Part shown: positions 52,165 to 60,825 of the stretch, piece by piece
Position numbering within the stretch: position 1 is the stretch's first letter
How the letters are laid out: the number at the start of each line of letters is the position of its first letter
Assembly: GCF_033242365.1 (NCBI RefSeq)
Contig: NZ_BTHK01000009.1
Coordinates: 56,986 to 120,985 of the forward strand
Length of the DNA: 64,000 nucleotides
Source of the DNA: Lachnoanaerobaculum sanguinis
GTDB taxonomy: Bacteria; Bacillota; Clostridia; Lachnospirales; Lachnospiraceae
Reading direction: 5' to 3'
Notes under the pieces: model-generated
Database searches by the model: none
Told to the model about the DNA's origin: nothing
What the model saw: the letters and a program-made list of their open reading frames with translations, nothing else
Position numbers and translations under genes: made by a program

Positions 52165-53226
52165 ATGGAGGCATTTGCGCTTATAAGGAGAAACGAAGCA
52201 AAAATTATAGATTTGCCAAGCCCGAAACTTTCAGATCCATATAATGCTATATTGACACCGGTAGCGATATCGGTTTGCACATCTGATGTAAATACCGTAT
52301 ACGGATCCGGATCAAAGAAACCGGATAATCTTATTTTGGGACATGAAGCAGTTGCAAGGATTGTAAAAGTCGGTGAAAAAGTCAAAGACTTTAAAGAAGG
52401 GGATGTAGTTGTTGTTCCGTCTATGACACCGAATTTTCATGACAAAGATATACAGGACGGAAATTTTTTACATGCAGGAGCAAACTTCAGTGCAAATACT
52501 TTGGGAAGAAGTACGCCGGGAGTTTTTGCAAGAGAATTTGAAGTGGCTGATGCGGATTTAAACTTGGCTATTTTGCCTGAGGGTGTAAGTCTTGGAAACG
52601 GGCTTATGTGTACAGATATGGCCACTACAGGCTTTACAGGTGCGGAAACGGTAAATTTCGGAGATACAGTTGTTGTGCTTGGAATCGGTGGTGTAGGGCT
52701 TATGGCAATATGCGGTGCCGCCCTTCGAGGTGCCGGAAAAATCATTGCGGTCGGAAGCAGAGGTGTAAGTATTCCACTGGCATATGAGTACGGTGCAAGC
52801 GAGGTTATTTCATATAAGGATAACAATGTTACGGAATATGTTCTTAAAGCAACAAAAGGCAAGGGCGCAGATGTGGTAATAATTGCAGGTGGCAATGATA
52901 AGTCTTTTTCAGATGCCATAGATATGGTAAGATATGGTGTCGGGAAGGTTGTAAATTTGAAACTTTTTACAGGTGACGGAAGTATGGAGATACCGAAGTT
53001 TTCTTCAGGTAGAGGTATGTCAGGAAAAACCGTATATATGGAGCTTGGAAAAGGCGGCAGAGTCAGAATGGAGAGACTTCTTTCAATGGTAAAGCATAAA
53101 AGATTTACACCTGAAAAACTGATTACACATACATTTGAAGGCTTTGAAAATGTAGAACAGGCTCTTGAACTTATGAGGGACAAGGGCAATACTGTTATAA
53201 AGACAATGATACTTACGGGATGGTAG
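52165..53226 (+). CDS. Zinc-dependent medium-chain alcohol dehydrogenase (TbADH-like)
   Basis: Resembles the tetrameric NADP-dependent secondary alcohol dehydrogenases of Thermoanaerobacter and Clostridium beijerinckii. The catalytic zinc ligands are visible as Cys in VAISVCTSDVNTVYG, His-Glu in LGHEAVARIV and Asp in CTDMATTGFTGAE. The Rossmann motif VVLGIGGVGLMAICGAALRGAG is followed by VGSRGVS, as in the NADP-preferring members. The 353 residues are of normal length and, as in that group, lack the structural-zinc lobe. I start at ATG 52165 with AAAGGA upstream. The next gene, a glycosyltransferase, begins 1 base after the stop, so the two are probably co-transcribed, though a shared role is unclear. 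Confidence 0.85.
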   Translation: MEAFALIRRNEAKIIDLPSPKLSDPYNAILTPVAISVCTSDVNTVYGSGSKKPDNLILGHEAVARIVKVGEKVKDFKEGDVVVVPSMTPNFHDKDIQDGNFLHAGANFSANTLGRSTPGVFAREFEVADADLNLAILPEGVSLGNGLMCTDMATTGFTGAETVNFGDTVVVLGIGGVGLMAICGAALRGAGKIIAVGSRGVSIPLAYEYGASEVISYKDNNVTEYVLKATKGKGADVVIIAGGNDKSFSDAIDMVRYGVGKVVNLKLFTGDGSMEIPKFSSGRGMSGKTVYMELGKGGRVRMERLLSMVKHKRFTPEKLITHTFEGFENVEQALELMRDKGNTVIKTMILTGW

Positions 53227-53227
53227 A

Positions 53228-54166
53228 ATGAAAAAAATAAGTATAGTTGTACCATGTTTTAATGAAGAGGAAAATGTGGTACCTATGGCGGATGCCATAA
53301 GAGAAGAGTTTAAGAAAAATCTTTCATCATATGAGTATGAAATTATTTTTATTGATAATGATTCAAAAGATAATACAAGAGAGTTGATAAGAGAACTCTG
53401 CAAATCGGATAAGGGTATTAAAGGTATATTTAATGCGAAAAATTTCGGACAGTTTAATTCACCTTATTACGGAATGCTGCAAAGTACCGGAGATGCCACA
53501 GTGCTGATGGCTGCAGATTTTCAAGATCCGGTGGAGATGATACCAAAATATGTAAAAGCCTGGGAAGAGGGCTATAAAATAGCTATCGGAATCAAGAAGT
53601 CCAGTCAGGAAAATAAGATAATGTATCATCTTAGAAGTCTGTATTACAAAACTATAAAGAAACTTTCAGAAGTTGAGCAGATAGAACATTTTACAGGTTT
53701 CGGACTGTATGATAAGGCGTTTATAAATGTTATGAGAAATCTTGACGATCCGGTTCCTTTCCTGAGAGGAATAGTTGCGGAACTTGGATTCAGAAGAAAA
53801 GAGATTCCATATGAGCAACCGCAAAGAAGAGCCGGAATTACAAGCAATAATTTATACAGATTGTACGATGCGGCAATGCTTTCGGTTACGGCATATACCA
53901 AGGTAGGACTGCGACTTGCCACATTTGCGGGAGTCATACTTTCAGGTATATCAATGATTATTGCGGTAATATATTTGATTTTGAAATTGGTATACTGGGA
54001 CAGATTTCCGGCAGGTATGGCCCCGATACTTATAGGGATGCTTTTCCTAGGTTCAATACAGATATTCTTTATAGGACTTATAGGCGAGTACATACTTACA
54101 ATAAATCAAAGAGTGATGAAGAGACCCTTGGTTGTTGAAGAGGAAAGACTCAATTTTGATGAATAA
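53228..54166 (+). CDS. Membrane GT2 glycosyltransferase, DPM1/GtrB-like
   Basis: Transfers a sugar from a nucleotide donor to a polyprenyl phosphate, as in the GtrB/dolichol-phosphate-mannose synthase group. The GT2 domain (residues 1-~220) begins ISIVVPCFNEEENVVPMAD, with FIDNDSKDNT and the catalytic region LMAADFQDPVEMIPKY. Two C-terminal membrane helices follow around residues 235-262 and 270-298 (FAGVILSGISMIIAVIYLIL; ILIGMLFLGSIQIFFIGLIGEY), as usual in this group. It opens the polysaccharide cluster but starts 1 base after the alcohol dehydrogenase. Donor sugar unknown. Confidence 0.88.
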   Translation: MKKISIVVPCFNEEENVVPMADAIREEFKKNLSSYEYEIIFIDNDSKDNTRELIRELCKSDKGIKGIFNAKNFGQFNSPYYGMLQSTGDATVLMAADFQDPVEMIPKYVKAWEEGYKIAIGIKKSSQENKIMYHLRSLYYKTIKKLSEVEQIEHFTGFGLYDKAFINVMRNLDDPVPFLRGIVAELGFRRKEIPYEQPQRRAGITSNNLYRLYDAAMLSVTAYTKVGLRLATFAGVILSGISMIIAVIYLILKLVYWDRFPAGMAPILIGMLFLGSIQIFFIGLIGEYILTINQRVMKRPLVVEEERLNFDE

Positions 54167-54210
54167 AGGCTGCACTAAAGCACAGAATATTATAAAAAGG
54201 ATAATACTTT

Positions 54211-56424
54211 ATGAAATATAAGGTGGACTATGTTCGCATACGCGAGAATTATATCACATTAAACGGTTGGGTAGTGGGTAAAAAACCCGGTTCACAGCCT
54301 TCTTTTCATGTATATAACAGTAAAATGGAAAGTGTTGACTTCAAATATGTAAAGACCAGAAGAGATGATGTATGTCAGGTATATTTCGGTAAAATATATG
54401 ATGAAGATTACGGTTTTGATATTAAGTTTGATTATAAAAGGGGTGAAGACTATTATCTTGAGATAAAAGTCGACAATCAAAAGAAGAAAATCAAATATAA
54501 TGAGGAGCTTATATATAAGCGTTCAAGTGTGGCCTATAAAAGGATGGAAAAACTTAAAGACCTTTGCAATATGGAAACTGTAAGGGTTGCTTTTAACTTC
54601 ATGAAAAAGAACGGACTGAGAGCTCTTATCAGAAAGTCAAAGAGTAAAATACAGGGAATGGACAATGATTACGAATATACGGAATGGTATGAAAAGACCA
54701 AGCCTACAAAGGAAGAGTTGGCAGCACAAAGAGAAGTTAAATTTGACTACTCACCTTTATTTTCAATAGTAATACCTCTTTATGCGACTCCTGATAATTT
54801 CCTCAGAGAGTTGCTTGACTCAATTCTTGCACAGACTTATTCAAACTTTGAGATTTGCCTTGCGGACGGAAGTGAAAACGGCAAGGACAAGGAAGATTTC
54901 ATAAAAAAATATATTGAAGAAAAAAACACGGGAAGCAAGATAAAATATAATAAACTTGGCAAAAACTTGGGCATTGCCGGAAATACAAATGAAGCACTTA
55001 AGATGGCAAGCGGTGATTATATAGTACTTGCAGATCATGATGATGTTATTACCGAAAATGCATTGTATGAATGTGCAAAGGCAATAAATGAAGAAAACTG
55101 TGACTGCTTATACTCCGATGAGGATAAGCTGGATATGGACGGAGGTTCATTATTCGATCCTCATTTTAAGCCTGATTTTAATATCGACTTACTTGAAAGT
55201 GTGAATTATATCTGTCATCTCTTTGTAGTAAAGAAGGAGCTTGTGGATGTAGCAGGAATGTTTGATGCGGCATTTGACGGAGCACAGGACTATGATTTTA
55301 TATTCAGAGTGACTGAGAATGCAAAAAAGATTGTACATATACCGAAGGTTTTATACCATTGGAGATGCCATATGAATTCAACAGCTTCAAATCCGCAAAG
55401 TAAATTATACGCATTTGAAGCGGGAGCAAGAGCAATAAAGGCACATATTGAAAGAGTAGGGATTTCATTACCTTTAGAAAAGATAGAAAAGGGTGTTGAT
55501 TACGGTATTTATCACAAATACTTTATTATGGAAGATAAACCTTTGCTTTCAATTATTATTCCTAACAAGGACCACAGAGAGGATCTTGATTTGGCGATTC
55601 GCTCTATAATGACAAAGAGCAGTTATAAGAATATTGAGTTTATTGTTGTGGAAAATAATTCTACCGATAAAAAGACTTTTGAGTACTATGATAAGATTCA
55701 AAAGGAGTTTGACAATGTAAAGGTTGTGCGTTGGGAGAGAGAATTTAACTATTCTCTTATCAATAATTTTGGAGTAAACTTTGCAAACGGTGAATATCTT
55801 TTCTTTTTAAACAATGATATAGAACTTATAAATCCGACTTCAATAGAAGAGATGATGTGGTATGCGGTGAGAAAGGATGTCGGTATAGTGGGTGCAAGAC
55901 TTCTCTACAATGATGATACAATACAGCATGCAGGTGTTGTAGTCGGATTTGGAGGAGTGGCGGGACATACCTTTATAGGACTTTCAGAGGTTGAAAACAG
56001 CTATTTCCACAGAGCACTTACATTACAGGATTATTCCGCCGTAACGGCTGCAGCACTTATTACGAAGAAATCGGTGTTTGAAGAAGTTGGCGGATTCAGT
56101 GAAGAATTGGCGGTTGCATTTAATGATATCGATTTTTGTATGAAGGTAAGGGATAAAAACTATCTTGTAGTCTATAATCCTTATGCACTTTTCTATCATT
56201 ATGAGTCAAAGTCAAGAGGACTTGAGGACAGCCCTGAAAAAATCGAAAGATTTAACAGAGAGACCGCTATATTTATGAAAAGATGGCCCAAAATACTGGA
56301 AAAGGGAGACCCGTATTATAATCCTAATCTTACATTACGTAAGTCAAACTTTGCACTTAGAGATTTGTTGAATGAAAAAATAGGTGAACCGTTTATTGAC
56401 GAGAAGATAAAAAAATACCTTTAG
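54211..56424 (+). CDS. Large glycosyltransferase with two GT2 domains (737 aa)
   Basis: A cytoplasmic enzyme for assembly of a surface glycan. Residues 1-~110 are a beta-rich N-terminal region of unknown role. The first GT2 domain (~185-420) starts LFSIVIPLYATPDNFLRELLDSI and has LADHDDVITENALYECA. The second (~445-700) starts LLSIIIPNKDHREDL, has FFLNNDIELINPTS, and a C-terminal FNDIDFCMKVRDKNY segment typical of rhamnosyl- or related transferases. Two domains suggest that it adds two sugars in turn. No membrane segments are present. It is followed 15 bases later by another GT2 gene. Confidence 0.88.
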   Translation: MKYKVDYVRIRENYITLNGWVVGKKPGSQPSFHVYNSKMESVDFKYVKTRRDDVCQVYFGKIYDEDYGFDIKFDYKRGEDYYLEIKVDNQKKKIKYNEELIYKRSSVAYKRMEKLKDLCNMETVRVAFNFMKKNGLRALIRKSKSKIQGMDNDYEYTEWYEKTKPTKEELAAQREVKFDYSPLFSIVIPLYATPDNFLRELLDSILAQTYSNFEICLADGSENGKDKEDFIKKYIEEKNTGSKIKYNKLGKNLGIAGNTNEALKMASGDYIVLADHDDVITENALYECAKAINEENCDCLYSDEDKLDMDGGSLFDPHFKPDFNIDLLESVNYICHLFVVKKELVDVAGMFDAAFDGAQDYDFIFRVTENAKKIVHIPKVLYHWRCHMNSTASNPQSKLYAFEAGARAIKAHIERVGISLPLEKIEKGVDYGIYHKYFIMEDKPLLSIIIPNKDHREDLDLAIRSIMTKSSYKNIEFIVVENNSTDKKTFEYYDKIQKEFDNVKVVRWEREFNYSLINNFGVNFANGEYLFFLNNDIELINPTSIEEMMWYAVRKDVGIVGARLLYNDDTIQHAGVVVGFGGVAGHTFIGLSEVENSYFHRALTLQDYSAVTAAALITKKSVFEEVGGFSEELAVAFNDIDFCMKVRDKNYLVVYNPYALFYHYESKSRGLEDSPEKIERFNRETAIFMKRWPKILEKGDPYYNPNLTLRKSNFALRDLLNEKIGEPFIDEKIKKYL

Positions 56425-56439
56425 GTATCCGGGAGAAAG

Positions 56440-57432
56440 ATGAGTAAAGTAACAATAATAATACCGAACTATAACGGTATAAAGTTTATGAAGGATTGCA
56501 TTGAATCGCTTAGAACTCAAACTTATAAAAATTTTGAAATTTTGGTGGTAGACAACGGTTCAAAGGATGAGTCCGTAGATTATTTGAGAGATCTTGAAAG
56601 TTATGAAAGCAATCTGAATATAAAAGTGATTTATCTGGATGAAAACCTTGGGTTTGCAGGTGGAGTAAATGTAGGACTTGCAGCCTGTGACAGTAAATAT
56701 GTTATCTTGTTGAACAATGATACCGAAGTATTTCCGGACTATGTGGAAATGCTTGTTAATGCAATAGAAAAGTCTGAAAAGATATTTGCAATAAATCCAC
56801 TGATGATAAATGCTCATGACAAGGAACTTGTGGATGATGCCGGAGACGGATATTCTCTCCTAGGCTGGGGGTATCAGATAGGTGTCGGAGAAAAGGTAGC
56901 GGATTTTACAAAAAGAAGAGCTGTATTTTCGGCATGTGCCGGTGCAAGTATATACAGAAAGAGCATCTTGGATGAAATAGGTTATTTTGATGAAATGCAT
57001 TTTGCATATTTGGAGGATATGGACTTAAGTTTCAGAGCAAGACTTAGAGGATATATTATCGGTTTTGAGCCAATGGCCAAGGTATATCATCTCGGAAGTG
57101 CAACTTCAGGATCAAAATACAATTCCTTTAAGGTAAGACTTGCAGCAAGAAATAATATTTATTTGATTTATAAAAATATGACAAACCTGCAGATTGCATT
57201 TAACTTTTTCCCACTTTTACTGGGAACTTTAATTAAAACGGCATTTTTCTTTAAAAAAGGATTTCTGACAGATTATATAAGCGGACTTAAAGAAGGCTTT
57301 AAAAATCTTGGAGAATGTGAAAGAGTTGATTTTTCGGAAATCAGAAAAACGGATATATTGGCGCTGGAGGGCGAGATAATAGCCGGAACATTTGAATATG
57401 TGTATAGATTTATAAAAAGACATAGCAGTTGA
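56440..57432 (+). CDS. GT2 glycosyltransferase, rhamnosyltransferase-like
   Basis: Adds a sugar to a growing surface glycan. The start KVTIIIPNYNGIKFMKDCIESL, DNGSKDESVDYL, GFAGGVNVGL and LLNNDTEVFPDYVEMLV are classical for the WsbD/RfbN-like GT2 group. The FAYLEDMDLSFRARLRGY segment carries the acceptor-side Glu-Asp. A hydrophobic stretch near residues 247-268 (LQIAFNFFPLLLGTLIKTAFF) suggests membrane association. An AGGTATCCGGGAGAAAG leader gives a GGGAG site. It sits directly behind the double-domain transferase and probably acts on the same chain. Confidence 0.88.
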   Translation: MSKVTIIIPNYNGIKFMKDCIESLRTQTYKNFEILVVDNGSKDESVDYLRDLESYESNLNIKVIYLDENLGFAGGVNVGLAACDSKYVILLNNDTEVFPDYVEMLVNAIEKSEKIFAINPLMINAHDKELVDDAGDGYSLLGWGYQIGVGEKVADFTKRRAVFSACAGASIYRKSILDEIGYFDEMHFAYLEDMDLSFRARLRGYIIGFEPMAKVYHLGSATSGSKYNSFKVRLAARNNIYLIYKNMTNLQIAFNFFPLLLGTLIKTAFFFKKGFLTDYISGLKEGFKNLGECERVDFSEIRKTDILALEGEIIAGTFEYVYRFIKRHSS

Positions 57433-57472
57433 GAACTGTTACTAAAGATTAAGTAAAATGTAATAAATGATT

Positions 57473-57507
57473 TTGCGTTTGGTTGTAAAATTGATATATG
57501 ATTTTAC
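57473..57507 (+). promoter_or_regulatory. Candidate promoter overlapped by an inverted repeat, before the PGT gene
   Basis: TTGCGT and TATATG are 16 bases apart with TGA before the -10. The inverted repeat GTAAAAT-ATTTTAC (57485-57491 and 57501-57507) overlaps the -10, as an operator would. Both matches are modest. Confidence 0.3.
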
Positions 57508-57544
57508 GAATAATGAAAAGAAGTCTATCGCATAAGATTGTGAT

Positions 57545-58963
57545 ATGGAGCAATATATGATTAAAGAAAACCAGAAGAGATTAAACAGGCTGCATATACT
57601 CTTAGATGCTCTGGTTATATTTTTAAGTTATTTAATAGCTTATCTTATAATGTATTATAATGATGATGCCTTGCTTGCATTGTCGGCACAGGAGTATTTC
57701 AGTGCTCTGATAATAATTATACCCGGTTTTTTGATATTATATGAATTCTTTGAACTGTATACACCTAAGAGAGTTTCGGGAAGAAGAAGCGAGATAGCAA
57801 ATATATTCAAAGCCAATTCCATAGGATGGTTGATATTTACATTGACACTCTATTTGGGTGGTAAAAATATGAATATGCATCACTTCTCAAGAAGATTGGT
57901 AATTATCTTCTATATTCTGGCAAATGTACTTATGATAGTTGAGAGAACTTCAATACGAATTTTCTTAATGAACATAAGACAGAAGGGGTATAATCAGAAG
58001 CATATTTTATTAATCGGGTATTCAAGGGCTGCTGAAGGATATATAGACAGAGTAAAACAAAATCCTGAGTGGGGATATAATATCAGGGGTATCTTGGATG
58101 ATAATAAAGAACGAGGATTCAGCTATAACGGTGTAAAGGTGATAGGAACTATAGCGAATCTTCATATGATATTAGAGATGAATGTGCTTGATGAAATAGC
58201 GATAACTCTCAGTATAAAAGAATATGAACATCTGGAAGCCATAGTAAATGACTGTGAGAAATCCGGTGTTCATACAAAGTTTATACCTGATTACAATAAT
58301 TTTATTCCTACTATTCCATACATAGAGGACTTACAGGGATTGCCGGTAATAAATATCAGGCATGTGCCACTTACAGAATTGCACAATGCATATATAAAAA
58401 GAATTGTTGACATATTCGGGGCATTATTTGGTATAATACTGTTCTCACCATGGATGTTAATTACCGCAATACTGGTAAAGCTGACAGACGGTGGCCCCAT
58501 AATATATGCTCAAGAAAGAGTCGGTTTACACAATAAACCTTTTAAAATGTATAAATTCCGCTCAATGGCTGTACAAAAGCCGTCAGAGGAAAAGTCAAAA
58601 TGGACTACTCCAAATGACCCGAGAGTCACCAAAATAGGTAGATTTATAAGGAAAACAAGTATTGATGAAATGCCTCAGTTTTTCAATATCTTAAAGGGTG
58701 ATATGTCACTTGTGGGTCCGAGACCTGAGAGACCTTTTTATGTGGAAAAGTTCAGAGAAGAAATACCGCATTATATGATAAAACATCAAGTCAGACCGGG
58801 ACTTACCGGTTGGGCACAGGTTAACGGGTTTAGAGGAGATACTTCAATACAAAAGAGGATAGACCATGACTTATATTATATTGAAAACTGGACTTTAGGT
58901 TTTGATTTCAAGATAATGTTTTTGACGATATTTAAGGGATTTATCAATAAGAATGCTTATTAG
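57545..58963 (+). CDS. Polyprenyl-phosphate sugar-1-phosphate transferase (WcaJ/CpsE-like)
   Basis: Starts glycan synthesis by moving a sugar-1-phosphate from a nucleotide sugar to undecaprenyl phosphate. The 472 residues have four membrane helices in the first ~135 residues (LLDALVIFLSYLIAYLIMYY first), a Rossmann-like CoA-binding-type domain from ~150 (HILLIGYSRAAEGYI), a re-entrant helix near 285-310 (IVDIFGALFGIILFSPWML) and the catalytic bacterial-transferase domain: FKMYKFRSM, the catalytic Asp-Glu in TSIDEMPQFFNILKGDMSLVGPRPE, and RPGLTGWAQVNG. It precedes the LCP gene by 13 bases. Sugar specificity is unknown, commonly glucose or galactose. Confidence 0.92.
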   Translation: MEQYMIKENQKRLNRLHILLDALVIFLSYLIAYLIMYYNDDALLALSAQEYFSALIIIIPGFLILYEFFELYTPKRVSGRRSEIANIFKANSIGWLIFTLTLYLGGKNMNMHHFSRRLVIIFYILANVLMIVERTSIRIFLMNIRQKGYNQKHILLIGYSRAAEGYIDRVKQNPEWGYNIRGILDDNKERGFSYNGVKVIGTIANLHMILEMNVLDEIAITLSIKEYEHLEAIVNDCEKSGVHTKFIPDYNNFIPTIPYIEDLQGLPVINIRHVPLTELHNAYIKRIVDIFGALFGIILFSPWMLITAILVKLTDGGPIIYAQERVGLHNKPFKMYKFRSMAVQKPSEEKSKWTTPNDPRVTKIGRFIRKTSIDEMPQFFNILKGDMSLVGPRPERPFYVEKFREEIPHYMIKHQVRPGLTGWAQVNGFRGDTSIQKRIDHDLYYIENWTLGFDFKIMFLTIFKGFINKNAY

Positions 58964-58976
58964 CAGGAGGATCATA

Positions 58977-60695
58977 ATGAGCGAAGAAAAAAAGAAGTCC
59001 AGAAAAAAGAAAAAGTCAAAGGTTGCTTTTTTCATTACTATGCTTATAGCGGAGATGTTGGTTCTGGGCGTTATATTTGCATATGCCTATGCGCTGAAAC
59101 AATATTCTAAAATCCAACGACCGGAGTATGATGTGGAAGAGGTGGCAAATACCGGCTTGTCGGAAAAAAAGCTTCAGGAGATGAGAGGATATAGAAATAT
59201 TGCATTATTCGGTGTAGACTCCAGAGACAACAGTGTCGGAAAAGGAAACAGATCCGATGTCATAATTATATGTTCAATAGATCAGGCTACAGGAGATATT
59301 AAGCTTGTATCTGTATACAGAGATACATACCTTGATGTAGGTAAGAATTCATTCCAGAAGGCCACACATGCATATAGCTATGGCGGACCGGCAAGAGCTG
59401 TTAAGATGTTAAATGACAGTTTGGATCTTAATATTACAGACTATGTTACATTCAACTGGAAGGCGGTTGCAACAGCAATAAATATTTTGGGCGGTGTAGA
59501 TATAGAAATCACAAAGCCGGAGTTTAAATATATAAACTCTTATATTACAGAAACTGTAAAGGGAACAGGTATAGGATCCGTACAGTTAAAGGCTCCGGGC
59601 ATGCAGCATTTGGACGGTGTTCAGGCTGTTGCATATGCAAGACTTAGATATATGGACACAGATTACCAGAGAACGGAAAGACAGAGAAAAGTTATTGAAC
59701 TTGCCTTTGAGAAGGCAAAGAAGGCCGATCTTAAGACTTTGAATGATCTTCTTGGAAATATGCTTTCCATGGTAGCGACAAATCTTACATGGCAGGACGG
59801 TCTTGATGTAATAAATGATTTCGGAAAATATAATTTAAAAGATACTGCAGGTTTTCCGTTTGAATTGGATGATATGACTCTGGGTACAAAGGGATTTATA
59901 GTAGTTCCCGTAAACCTTGAGAGTAATGTATTGGAACTTCACAAATATCTTTTCGGTGATGAAAATTATGAGGTTTCCGCAAAAGTAAAAGCCTACAGTG
60001 ACAGAATTTCATCAGATACCGGAGTTTATAAAGACGGTGACAGTATAAAGCGAGTAAAAACCAGCGGCGGATATAAGTCGAATAAAAACACCGATGAAGA
60101 TGATAAAGAAACCAAGAGTAAGAAGAAATCGACTACTGAAGCCGAGACTAAAAAGAGTGTAGATATCTACATAGATAATAACGGAAGATATTATCAGCTT
60201 GATAAAGACGGTGAAACCGTTTGGATAGATAAAGATGAAGAAAATGATTATTACACAGACGGTGACGGAAATAAGTACTATATAAAGCCTACCGAGAAGG
60301 GAAGTGCGGCTGAAAGGGATAAGACCACAAGCAGCTCAAAAACAGGAGTAAATGTAGGCCCGGGAGAGACCACACAGGCTTCAAAGGGTTCAAATGTGGA
60401 GATTATAACTTCGTCAACCGAGGCTCAGAATAAGAAAAATACTACAGCTGAAACTCAGACAAAGAAGGTAAACGGACCGGGAGAGACTACTGCCGCAAGC
60501 AGTGAGGCTCAGCCCAGAAAATCAAATGGACCGGGTGAAACAACTCAGGCTCAGACAAAGTCGGGAAAGAGTCCTAAAGAATCTACAGTGGAACCTTTGA
60601 CGACTACAGCAAAAGAAGAAACTGTGGCACCTGCTCCTAATGTAGTGGGACCGGGAAGTACTGTTTCACAGACTGTGGAAGCAAAACCTGAATAA
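58977..60695 (+). CDS. LytR-CpsA-Psr (LCP) family glycopolymer ligase with long repeat tail
   Basis: LCP enzymes attach polyprenyl-linked wall polymers to peptidoglycan outside the membrane. After a very basic N-terminus (EEKKKSRKKKKSK) comes one membrane helix (~residues 20-42), then the LCP domain (~75-265) with NIALFGVDSRDN, RSDVIIICSID, SVYRDTYLDV and YARLRYMDTDYQRTERQRKV, carrying the conserved Asp and Arg residues. The last ~240 residues are low-complexity: a Tyr/Asp stretch resembling a wall-binding repeat (NGRYYQLDKDGETVWID), then four GPGETT-like units among Thr/Lys/Ala. The start is ATG 58977 with CAGGAGG; the open frame begins earlier inside the previous gene. It completes the polysaccharide cluster. 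Confidence 0.9.
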   Translation: MSEEKKKSRKKKKSKVAFFITMLIAEMLVLGVIFAYAYALKQYSKIQRPEYDVEEVANTGLSEKKLQEMRGYRNIALFGVDSRDNSVGKGNRSDVIIICSIDQATGDIKLVSVYRDTYLDVGKNSFQKATHAYSYGGPARAVKMLNDSLDLNITDYVTFNWKAVATAINILGGVDIEITKPEFKYINSYITETVKGTGIGSVQLKAPGMQHLDGVQAVAYARLRYMDTDYQRTERQRKVIELAFEKAKKADLKTLNDLLGNMLSMVATNLTWQDGLDVINDFGKYNLKDTAGFPFELDDMTLGTKGFIVVPVNLESNVLELHKYLFGDENYEVSAKVKAYSDRISSDTGVYKDGDSIKRVKTSGGYKSNKNTDEDDKETKSKKKSTTEAETKKSVDIYIDNNGRYYQLDKDGETVWIDKDEENDYYTDGDGNKYYIKPTEKGSAAERDKTTSSSKTGVNVGPGETTQASKGSNVEIITSSTEAQNKKNTTAETQTKKVNGPGETTAASSEAQPRKSNGPGETTQAQTKSGKSPKESTVEPLTTTAKEETVAPAPNVVGPGSTVSQTVEAKPE

Positions 60696-60736
60696 AAAAC
60701 ACAAATTAAACTTATTTCGTACACAAATAAGACACA

Positions 60737-60786
60737 AAGCATTGGTAGACTATAAACCATAAAGGAAAGCTACCAATGCTTTTTTA
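60737..60786 (+). terminator. Terminator of the polysaccharide/LCP operon
   Basis: AAGCATTGGTAG pairs perfectly with CTACCAATGCTT around a 21-base loop and is followed by a T-run (60780-60785). Confidence 0.8.
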
Positions 60787-60793
60787 ATATATG

Positions 60794-60825
60794 AAAGGAG
60801 CGCACGTAATCGTACGAATAAGAAT
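60794..60825 (+). promoter_or_regulatory. Unusual leader of the HtrA gene: distant ribosome binding site with small hairpin
   Basis: AAAGGAG lies about 26 bases before the only usable in-frame start codon. The spacer contains CGTA-ATCG-TACG, which can fold into a 4-base-pair hairpin and shorten the effective distance. No in-frame ATG, GTG or TTG lies nearer. A 24-codon frame from ATG 60791 overlaps in another frame but has no binding site. Confidence 0.35.

Noticed and set aside
52437..53255. A 272-codon minus-strand open frame opposite the alcohol dehydrogenase
   Set aside because: The plus strand codes a clear zinc alcohol dehydrogenase over the same bases; the reverse protein is low-complexity Ser/Pro/Leu.
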